A stretch of DNA of 26,031 nucleotides from Anaerolineaceae bacterium UBA2260 (GTDB lineage Bacteria; Chloroflexota; Anaerolineae; Anaerolineales; Anaerolineaceae): the NCBI GenBank assembly GCA_002347485.1, contig DDXM01000011.1, forward strand, positions 1-26,031. Direction: 5' to 3'. The notes beneath the pieces are model-generated. The model saw only the letters and a list, made by a program, of their open reading frames with translations, had not been told where the DNA came from and made no database searches. A program made the position numbers and the translations under genes. The first letter of the stretch is position 1. Each line of letters starts with the position of its first letter. Shown here piece by piece: positions 8,414 to 13,913 of the stretch.

Positions 8414-9383
8414 AGATGTCCATCAATTCTCGGGCTTCACTCGTGATTTCATCCCGCATCCATTGCGGTTCGATTACCTCAACATCGGCCCCCCAGCCCT
8501 TCACCCAGGGCAGCATTTCACGCGGTTCATCGATTAACGCCCGCCAGAGCAAGCGTCCATCCTCCTGGATCTCTACCTGCTCTGACCGGTGCCAACGGGT
8601 TTCCCCTACGCGTTGCGCCGCCCGTTGATGAAATAGCAATGTCACTTGTTCCGGTTCGTTATCTGTGAACCAGATCCCCCAAGCATCTGCCAGCATCTCG
8701 AACGGGTCAAAATCCTCTGAGATCGTGTATGGCTCCCGTAAGAGTTCCACCCTTTCGATGCGCTCAATTTTAAAAGTTCTGATCTCGCCAGGCGGTTCAC
8801 AATATCCGAACACATATGTGGATTGCCCAATTGCGTAAGGCTCGATGTAGTAAGGTGAGAATAAATAATTCTTTACCTCCTGGTTTCTATCGCTGCGGTG
8901 CCACACCTGCACCTTCTTTCCTTCCGCCCAGGCAAGGGTTAATTTTTCCAGTGCTTGCAGATAAACCGGATCCTGCTTCTGATCCTTGCCACCCATCTTG
9001 TCAGCTGATCGCACAACATAACGATTGATCAACGGCGCGAGGGTTCTCAATGACAGTCCAAGTTTATGTAATGCACTGGCTGCGTGAGGGTTCTGACGAT
9101 CCATGCGCGTCGCCAACAACCTTGAAGCGAGATGCACAGCCAATGCCTCGTTCAGATTGAAACGAACATTTACCAGGTACGCCTGGCGGTCGACCTTCCA
9201 GCGATTGCCATCCATATCATCGATGTAAATGTGCGGTGGCAGATCCGGCAAATACCGGTTGACAGTTGACCGATTAACCTGAAGTTGTCGCGCGATCTCT
9301 GCCTGTGAAAGGCCTTCAGGATGAGCAAGAAGAAGATCTTCGATCCTGCTCAATCGAGCGGCTTTGGTTTCAGCACGGCTCAT
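8376..9383 (-). CDS. HTH-WYL domain transcriptional regulator leading the cas operon
   Basis: Predicted DNA-binding regulator of 335 aa. An N-terminal winged helix-turn-helix (about residues 10-65; LSQAEIARQLQVNRSTVNRYL) is followed by a WYL domain with the stretch YLFSPYYIEPYAIGQSTYVFGY and a C-terminal extension typical of WYL proteins (DVEVIEPQWMRDEI). WYL domains are thought to sense nucleic acid or nucleotide ligands, and such regulators are often found beside CRISPR loci. The start at 9383 has AAGGAG 7 nt upstream; an earlier in-frame ATG at 9461 lacks one and is rejected. The gene is the first of the operon and overlaps cas3 by 38 nt. Control of its own operon is inferred from position; activator or repressor cannot be told. 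Confidence 0.88.
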   Translation of the reverse strand: MSRAETKAARLSRIEDLLLAHPEGLSQAEIARQLQVNRSTVNRYLPDLPPHIYIDDMDGNRWKVDRQAYLVNVRFNLNEALAVHLASRLLATRMDRQNPHAASALHKLGLSLRTLAPLINRYVVRSADKMGGKDQKQDPVYLQALEKLTLAWAEGKKVQVWHRSDRNQEVKNYLFSPYYIEPYAIGQSTYVFGYCEPPGEIRTFKIERIERVELLREPYTISEDFDPFEMLADAWGIWFTDNEPEQVTLLFHQRAAQRVGETRWHRSEQVEIQEDGRLLWRALIDEPREMLPWVKGWGADVEVIEPQWMRDEITSEARELMDIYDPNWCHDRKPD

Positions 9384-9517
9384 GATCAACTCCTTATTAA
9401 TGATAAGGCGGGGATGTTGCAAGTTGCGCAACAACTCATGATAAATGGGGAAAAATCGCAAAGTTTCCCATGTCGGTGGCTTACCTCCCTTAACAATTAA
9501 TAGTATAGAACAGATCC

Positions 9518-9532
9518 CAGAATAGAATTCTG
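9518..9532. promoter_or_regulatory. Perfect 6-bp inverted repeat, candidate operator of the cas operon
   Basis: CAGAAT, three bases AGA, then ATTCTG. It lies 135-149 bp upstream of the regulator start, just upstream of the candidate minus-strand -10 TATACT (9502-9507). That position would suit an operator for the WYL regulator or an activator. The function is inferred. Confidence 0.3.
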
Positions 9533-9562
9533 TCGCTTCGCTGTAGATTATTAAGAATAGAT

Positions 9563-9575
9563 ATCACAATGTGAT
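9563..9575. promoter_or_regulatory. Palindrome ATCACA-A-TGTGAT
   Basis: Perfect 6-bp dyad with a single central base. A longer version of the same dyad (TATCACA-CTT-TGTGATA) occurs at 10924-10940 on the other side of proC. The half-site TGTGA recalls CRP/FNR-family sites, but the halves face the opposite way from the CRP consensus (TCACA comes first). It overlaps the -35 region of the plus-strand TATAAT at 9585-9590. Confidence 0.4.
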
Positions 9576-9607
9576 CATCTAATGTATAATTGTCAACTAG
9601 AGGAGGA

Positions 9608-9644
9608 TGCAAAACATACTGATTGTCTGCAAAACAGACTGATT
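9608..9644. repeat. Tandem 17-nt direct repeat, 20-bp period
   Basis: Copy 1 (9608-9624) is TGCAAAACATACTGATT and copy 2 (9628-9644) is TGCAAAACAGACTGATT, identical at 16 of 17 positions and spaced by GTC. The 20-bp period is about two helical turns, so two protein protomers could bind the same DNA face. The junction also forms an inverted repeat GTCTG-CAAAA-CAGAC (9625-9639). It lies 225-260 bp upstream of the WYL regulator start and 67-103 bp upstream of the tRNA. Confidence 0.6.
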
Positions 9645-9670
9645 AGCTTATAGTTAAACCACTAAATGTC

Positions 9671-9693
9671 GGGGTTAATTGTACGTTAACCCC
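9671..9693. repeat. Perfect 8-bp inverted repeat GGGGTTAA / TTAACCCC
   Basis: Two 8-bp arms are separated by TTGTACG. It lies 17 nt upstream of the tRNA gene. Neither strand has a T-run after the hairpin, so a rho-independent terminator is unlikely. A related dyad with arms GGGGT and ACCCC and a central GTAC lies at 10894-10915. Confidence 0.5.
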
Positions 9694-9710
9694 CACATCT
9701 TCGGTAACAA

Positions 9711-9784
9711 GCCCCCGTAGCTCAATTGGACAGAGTGCCTGACTTCGAATCAGTAGGTTGCGCGTTCGAGCCGCGCCGGGGGCG
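9711..9784 (+). tRNA. tRNA-Arg (anticodon TCG)
   Basis: The sequence folds into a full cloverleaf. The acceptor stem is GCCCCCG/CGGGGGC with discriminator G at 9784. The D stem is GCTC/GAGT. The anticodon arm CCTGA-CTTCGAA-TCAGT has anticodon TCG and one mismatch at its outer pair. The T arm is GCGCG-TTCGAGC-CGCGC. Anticodon TCG reads CGA-type arginine codons. The 3' CCA is not encoded and would be added by nucleotidyltransferase. The tRNA is on the strand opposite to the CRISPR operon and proC. No attachment-site copy of its 3' end was noticed in the window. Confidence 0.93.
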
Positions 9785-9803
9785 CTCTCTATTAATTTCG
9801 TCA

Positions 9804-9822
9804 CGCTCTCTTTTTAAGAGCG
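9804..9822 (+). terminator. Hairpin after tRNA-Arg
   Basis: A 6-bp stem CGCTCT/AGAGCG with a loop containing five T lies 20 nt after the tRNA. The T-run is in the loop rather than after the stem, so it is only a weak terminator or 3'-processing candidate. Confidence 0.3.
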
Positions 9823-9844
9823 ATTTGAGGAACCCAGACCGTGA

Positions 9845-9877
9845 TAAAAATTTTTGTGGGTTCATACCCCGAACCCA
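9845..9877 (-). terminator. Probable proC terminator (minus strand)
   Basis: On the minus strand the stem TGGGTTC/GAACCCA (9857-9877, loop GGGGTAT) is followed by CAAAAATTTTTAT. It lies 28 nt after the proC stop. The central arm 9857-9863 can pair equally well with a second GAACCCA at 9830-9836, giving two mutually exclusive hairpins. Confidence 0.55.
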
Positions 9878-9904
9878 CCGTACCAACCGATCCACGACCG
9901 TTTC

Positions 9905-10747
9905 TCAAATTTTCTCGGGATCCTGGTACATCTGTCCCTTTCCAAGCTCCTGGGATCGGGTGTATGCCGCCCAGATCGCCCGGGATATCGCTGTTCGGAA
10001 ACCCAATTTTTCCAAATAATAAAGGGCAGTTGCCGATGTACCCCCAGGGGATGTGACCTGGTTACGTAATCGCGCAGGGTGGGATTTGTTTTGCGAGTAG
10101 AAATCTATGGATCCTCTGATGGTTTCGACAACCATTTCTTCAGCAATCCGGCGGGGAAGGCCCAGGTGAACCCCCGCATCGATCATTGATTCGAGGAATA
10201 AGAATACATAAGCCGGTCCAGTACCGGATACTGCGGTTGCCATATCGATGTAACCCTCATCTTCGACAAAGATTGCATTCCCAAGCGCACATAAGATTTT
10301 TTCAGCCAGCTCATGCTGCACCTCAGAGGTTTGCTGGCTTTGTGTCCAAACTGTCATCCCCTCGCCTATCTGGGCAGGTGTATTGGGCATGGCGCGCACG
10401 ACAAATGAATGCTTGAGGCCGGCAATAAGAGAATTAATGGTCGCGCCCGCGATGATAGATATAACAAGGGCGTTATGGGGAAGCTGGTCTTGAAGATCTT
10501 CGAAAACCTTAGGTAATTTTTGTGGTTTGACGCATAAAATAACGACATCTGCTTCCTTAACCGCTTCGGCGTTGTTCAAGGTTGTTTTGATCTGGTAGCG
10601 ATTCGCCAATTCATCCAACCTATCCTGTCGGGGACCTGCAGCAAGGATTTTTCCTGACTCAATCACCTGGTGTAAAAGCAAGGTACTTATGTGCGCTTCC
10701 CCCATCACCCCTGGACCGATGATCGAGAAATTTTGATGTTTATCCAT
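9905..10747 (-). CDS. proC: Pyrroline-5-carboxylate reductase
   Basis: Cytoplasmic enzyme for the last step of proline synthesis: NAD(P)H-dependent reduction of 1-pyrroline-5-carboxylate to L-proline. The protein is 280 aa, the normal size. The N-terminal Rossmann motif reads IIGPGVMGEA (residues 9-18), a Pro-for-Ala variant of the usual GxGxMG. Family motifs VVILCVKPQ, VVRAMPNTPAQIGEGMT and the C-terminal signature around TAVSGTGPAYVFLFLESMIDAGVHLGLPR are all present, followed by VTSPGGTSATALYYLE. The ATG at 10747 has CGGAG 5-9 nt upstream. It is a single gene with its own candidate terminator; both neighbours are unrelated in function. The sequence is intact. Confidence 0.95.
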   Translation of the reverse strand: MDKHQNFSIIGPGVMGEAHISTLLLHQVIESGKILAAGPRQDRLDELANRYQIKTTLNNAEAVKEADVVILCVKPQKLPKVFEDLQDQLPHNALVISIIAGATINSLIAGLKHSFVVRAMPNTPAQIGEGMTVWTQSQQTSEVQHELAEKILCALGNAIFVEDEGYIDMATAVSGTGPAYVFLFLESMIDAGVHLGLPRRIAEEMVVETIRGSIDFYSQNKSHPARLRNQVTSPGGTSATALYYLEKLGFRTAISRAIWAAYTRSQELGKGQMYQDPEKI

Positions 10748-10893
10748 TTTTACTCCGGATTCTCATTGGACGACCTATTTATATAGAATTAATGTGAAGA
10801 AATATATGCATGACTGCTGCCGACACTGACCGATTCATCGCTTGTGATATTTTTACAAAGTCCCTTGACCATTTCCTGCATTGCCTCGTGAGA

Positions 10894-10915
10894 GGGGTAA
10901 GAGTACTCTAACCCC
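10894..10915. repeat. 22-nt near-perfect palindrome
   Basis: Arms GGGGT and ACCCC flank the core AAGAGTACTCTA. All pairs match except one A/A pair. It is centred about 158 bp upstream of the proC start and resembles the 9671-9693 dyad (GGGGTTA..GTAC..TAACCCC). It is a possible operator; function unknown. Confidence 0.5.
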
Positions 10916-10923
10916 ATAACGCG

Positions 10924-10940
10924 TATCACACTTTGTGATA
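10924..10940. promoter_or_regulatory. Perfect palindrome TATCACA-CTT-TGTGATA
   Basis: 7-bp arms with a 3-nt spacer, 8 nt from the preceding palindrome. It shares ATCACA..TGTGAT with 9563-9575. It is centred about 185 bp upstream of the proC start. It is probably a protein-binding site; the identity of the binder is unknown. Confidence 0.45.
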
Positions 10941-10970
10941 GCCCAACAGAATGAAAGTGGGTAGAATGAA

Positions 10971-11020
10971 TTTAGTCGCGTGTGCCACTCGGCTACCGAG
11001 CGGATCTACACGCGGCTAAA
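10971..11020 (-). terminator. Two-level hairpin after the lipoprotein gene
   Basis: A 13-bp outer stem (TTTAGTCGCGTGT with ACACGCGGCTAAA, one pair a T/G wobble) encloses an inner stem CTCGG-CTA-CCGAG. On the minus strand it begins 22 nt after the lipoprotein stop, a natural place for a terminator, but no real T-run follows. It could also be a structured mobile repeat. Confidence 0.5.
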
Positions 11021-11042
11021 GTATGCTTTTCAGGGTCTCAGC

Positions 11043-11711
11043 TTAAGGATTCACCGCCTCAATATCCACAGGCAGAGTGCATAAAACTGTTCCGTCCATG
11101 GTCAATGCCCATTGCGCTGTGTATTTACCGGCAGTCCCTGGCGTCTTCATATCGACGATGAGCGTGAGCTCACCACCTGCCGCGACAGCGGTATTGAGAT
11201 CGAAGATATCAGCGACCGTCTGCATCTTGGTGCCGCTAATATATTTGAGGTCTGTGTAACCAACTTCCCACACCTTGGTGCCGATGTTCGTCACCTTCCA
11301 CACAGCATCAAAATCCGTGTTGATCTTGATCTTGGTACCCGCCGCCGGGGAGGTGCTGGTCAATTTGCACGCGAAAGGCGCCGGGGTGAAGGTCAATGTC
11401 GGTTTAGGCGTGGGTGGAATGTACGTGTTGGTCGCGGTCGGTATAAAGATCGTCGCGGTCGGCTCCGGGGTGTTGGTAGGCGCTGTGGTCTCGGTCGGAG
11501 CGGTCGTGTTGGTGGGCATTACCGCGGCAGTGCTTGTTAGCATCGCCGAGTTGGCCTGCATGGTGTCTCGCACTATGGCATCAACCGTGGCTTGCATATC
11601 TGCCGGGTTGGTGGTCGGCGTCGCTGCCGGTCCTAACAAACCACAGCCTGAAAGCAACAATCCGAAGACAAACACCATCGATACAACCATGATAAGGTTT
11701 CGTCTTTTCAT
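11043..11711 (-). CDS. Lipoprotein with Thr/Pro-rich linker and NBR1-type Ig-like domain
   Basis: Predicted exported lipoprotein of 222 aa. The signal peptide has KRR, a hydrophobic core and the lipobox LLSGC, with lipidated Cys23. A Thr/Pro-rich linker (about residues 65-110, with TPEPTAT and PPTPKPTLTFTP) projects the C-terminal domain from the membrane. That domain (about 112-222) has the pattern AVWKVTNIGTKVWEVGY and ends in an Ig-like strand pattern, typical of the NBR1/Ig-like domain found in many Chloroflexota surface proteins. The start at 11711 has AAGGAGAG upstream; an in-frame start at 11735 lies before that ribosome site and is rejected. The exact role and ligand are unknown. Confidence 0.82.
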   Translation of the reverse strand: MKRRNLIMVVSMVFVFGLLLSGCGLLGPAATPTTNPADMQATVDAIVRDTMQANSAMLTSTAAVMPTNTTAPTETTAPTNTPEPTATIFIPTATNTYIPPTPKPTLTFTPAPFACKLTSTSPAAGTKIKINTDFDAVWKVTNIGTKVWEVGYTDLKYISGTKMQTVADIFDLNTAVAAGGELTLIVDMKTPGTAGKYTAQWALTMDGTVLCTLPVDIEAVNP

Positions 11712-11999
11712 TAATTCTCTCCTTTTTAGGGGCAACCTTCTCCCCTTATATGACGGAACTCAACAAGAAAAGTTCCTAAAAGTATTATAACAATCTATAG
11801 GTCTGAACATAATTGCGATTTTCTTTTTCGAGGTGATAAGGAGATATCGATCATTAACGGCCGCACAATAATTCGTGCTCGAGGTATACTACTCAGGTAC
11901 CATTCGAATAATCGGATATGCTCTGCGGTACGCAAAACAACAAAGTCTGAACACGACACGAAATCAACCATACCAATAAGCCGAGGGATTAGGATTCTT

Positions 12000-13388
12000 A
12001 TGACAAAAATATTATGCATTGGCGCCGGGTACGTGGGCGGCCCTACTATGGCGGTCATCGCCCTGCACTGCCCACAACATCTCATCACGGTCTTCGATAT
12101 CAACGAAAAGAAAATCGCGGAATGGAATTCCGACAACCTGCCCATTTATGAACCGGGATTACTGGAGGTTGTGCAACAATCACGCGGGCGCAATCTCTTT
12201 TTTAGCGCCTCCGATATCGCCCGGCACATCGACGAAGCAGAGATCATTTTTGTCAGTGTGAACACCCCCACCAAGACCTTCGGCCAGGGAGCGGGGCGCA
12301 CCGCCGACCTGCAGTACTGGGAAAAGACCGCGCGCATGATCCTGGAGCACTCCTCCACGGACAAGATCATCATCGAAAAGAGCACCCTGCCCGTGCGCAC
12401 GGCGCAGGCGATGGAAAACATTCTCAACACCAACGCGAAAGGGCTGCATTTCGAGGTGCTCTCCAACCCGGAGTTCCTGGCAGAGGGCAGCGCCATCCAG
12501 AACCTGGAAAAACCGGATCGGGTACTGATCGGAGGGCATGACACTCCCAAAGGTCAAAAGGCTGTGCAGACCATCGTGGACCTCTATGCCAACTGGGTGC
12601 CGCGCGACCGCATCATCACCACCAACCTGTGGTCGAGCGAGCTCTCCAAACTGGTCGCCAACGCTTTCCTGGCGCAACGCATCTCCTCGATCAACGCCAT
12701 CTCCGCTCTGTGCGAAAAGACCGGCGCGGATGTGGAAGAGGTTTCCTACGCCATCGGCAGGGATTCGCGCATTGGACCGCGCTTCCTGAAAGCCAGCGTG
12801 GGATTTGGTGGTTCCTGCTTCAAGAAGGATATCCTTAACCTTGTCTATCTATGCGAATCCCAGGGGCTGCCGGAGGTCGCGGCGTACTGGGAACAGGTCA
12901 TCCTCATGAACGAGTACCAGGAAGCGCGCTTCGTCGCCAACATGGTCAGCAGCATGTTCAATACCCTGGCTGGAAAGCGTATTGCGATTTTTGGCGCGGC
13001 TTTCAAGGCGAACACGAGCGACACGCGTGAAAGCCCTGCCCTGGCGGTCTGCCGTGGATTACTGGCGGAAAAAGCCGACCTTGTCTTATGCGATCCGCAC
13101 GCGTTGGAAAACGCACGCGTGGACTTGGGCGAGGATGCCAGTCGGGTGACCTTCGAGAAGGATCCCTATGTTGCAGCCGATGGCGCGCATGCCATCGCCG
13201 TTCTCACCGAATGGGAAGCGTTCGCGAAACTGGATTACCATCGCATATTTGATGCGATGGTCAATCCGTCGTTCATCTTCGATGGGCGGAACATCCTGGA
13301 TCGCGCAAAAATGCACGAAATCGGTTTCAATGTCTATTCTGTCGGGAAGCAACCGCTCTTGCACTTCAAACAAAACTCAACAGATTGA
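12000..13388 (+). CDS. ugd: UDP-glucose 6-dehydrogenase, animal-like type
   Basis: Oxidises UDP-glucose twice with NAD+ to UDP-glucuronate, a precursor for polysaccharides and cell-surface sugars. The protein is 462 aa, longer than many bacterial Ugd proteins (about 390-450). The Rossmann motif is CIGAGYVGGPT (6-16). The catalytic cysteine is Cys273 in GFGGSCFKKDI (human Cys276). Other family stretches are LPIYEPGL, VLSNPEFLAEGSAI and SSELSKLVANAFLAQRISS. The segment SVNTPTKTFGQGAGRTADL and the wording overall follow the eukaryotic enzyme closely. The start at 12000 has only a modest ribosome site (AGGA). It is divergent from the lipoprotein gene and monocistronic, with a strong terminator after it. 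Confidence 0.94.
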   Translation: MTKILCIGAGYVGGPTMAVIALHCPQHLITVFDINEKKIAEWNSDNLPIYEPGLLEVVQQSRGRNLFFSASDIARHIDEAEIIFVSVNTPTKTFGQGAGRTADLQYWEKTARMILEHSSTDKIIIEKSTLPVRTAQAMENILNTNAKGLHFEVLSNPEFLAEGSAIQNLEKPDRVLIGGHDTPKGQKAVQTIVDLYANWVPRDRIITTNLWSSELSKLVANAFLAQRISSINAISALCEKTGADVEEVSYAIGRDSRIGPRFLKASVGFGGSCFKKDILNLVYLCESQGLPEVAAYWEQVILMNEYQEARFVANMVSSMFNTLAGKRIAIFGAAFKANTSDTRESPALAVCRGLLAEKADLVLCDPHALENARVDLGEDASRVTFEKDPYVAADGAHAIAVLTEWEAFAKLDYHRIFDAMVNPSFIFDGRNILDRAKMHEIGFNVYSVGKQPLLHFKQNSTD

Positions 13389-13408
13389 TCGCGTGGCGTG
13401 CAAATTTG

Positions 13409-13442
13409 CCCTCCAGCCATAGTTGGAGGGCTTTGTTTTTTC
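13409..13442 (+). terminator. Rho-independent terminator of ugd
   Basis: The stem CCCTCCA/TGGAGGG with an 8-nt loop is followed by CTTTGTTTTTT. It starts 21 nt after the ugd stop. The form is canonical. Confidence 0.9.
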
Positions 13443-13913
13443 TCCTGATTACACTCCGGCTACCCTGGTGGGTCCATCCATCAAACACCTAAATCGTTGG
13501 TTGCGTGTCCTCTTTTTGGACAACCGGGCTGATCTTGATTTCAATTCTTTGATCTGATAGAAAATCAATCATCAAGAAGAGGAAATTGCGCTTGGAACCC
13601 TATTGCCACGGTGTATATATCGTGATCAGTTATAAGGATATGTAGGCAATCTTTTCTCCAATGCCCAACCAGCAACGGTGAATTGCACCACCATGAGAAG
13701 ACAATCATTTAACACTTGAAGATCATACATCGCCCGATAATGGAATGTGGCAGAATACCTCATGCGGAATCCAGCAATTGAATTTTTCTGAAAACAAAGC
13801 CTTTAAAGAACTCCTGAAAAAGAATCTCCTGGTATACAATTAATAAGAGATCTTCTAAACACGACCGGGTAAACTTTACCAGGCAAATAATTCAATCCAA
13901 ACCAGGAGGAATG
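13443..13913 (+). promoter_or_regulatory. Long glnA upstream region
   Basis: 471 nt without a credible gene. TACAAT at 13835-13840 is a possible -10 for glnA, but I see no good -35. A 7-bp inverted repeat TTGATTT/AAATCAA (13535-13568) and a compact dyad GGTAAA-C-TTTACC (13868-13880, 34 nt before the glnA start) are present. The second is well placed for an operator or a leader hairpin. No riboswitch was recognised. Confidence 0.35.

Larger units (their letters stand above)
9384..9710. promoter_or_regulatory. Shared control region between the cas-operon regulator and tRNA-Arg
   Basis: This 327-nt gene-free stretch is AT-rich and must hold the minus-strand cas promoter and probably the plus-strand tRNA promoter. 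On the minus strand TATACT (9502-9507) is a candidate -10 without a good -35, and TTGACA (9591-9596) a candidate -35 without a good -10. On the plus strand TATAAT (9585-9590) is a perfect -10 without a good -35. It also holds an inverted repeat CAGAAT-AGA-ATTCTG (9518-9532), a dyad at 9563-9575, a tandem repeat at 9608-9644 and a dyad at 9671-9693. I see no coding potential. Confidence 0.5.
10748..11042. promoter_or_regulatory. Palindrome-rich gap between proC and the lipoprotein gene
   Basis: This 295-nt gene-free stretch must carry the proC promoter (minus strand). TATATAAAT near 10775-10790 on the minus strand is a possible -10, without a convincing -35. Three inverted repeats follow in a row: 10894-10915, 10924-10940 and 10971-11020. 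No coding potential is seen. Confidence 0.45.

Noticed and set aside
9563..9575. CRP or FNR binding site
   Set aside because: The half-sites are in the opposite order to the CRP consensus (TCACA first) and the spacing fits neither CRP nor FNR. It is kept only as an unassigned dyad.
9608..9644. Second small CRISPR array
   Set aside because: There are only two copies with a 3-nt gap, no spacer-length interval and no similarity to the repeat at 1-20.
9711..9784. tRNA-Arg as attachment site of an integrated island carrying the CRISPR operon
   Set aside because: No integrase gene is present and I saw no duplicate of the tRNA 3' end in the window; a tRNA next to a cas operon is not enough.
11365..11530. 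DNA repeat in the lipoprotein gene
   Set aside because: The repetitive look comes from the Thr/Pro-rich linker codons and there is no exact repeat unit.
11795..12145. Minus-strand 116-codon frame upstream of and into ugd
   Set aside because: It overlaps the ugd start, has no recognisable domain and no good ribosome site.
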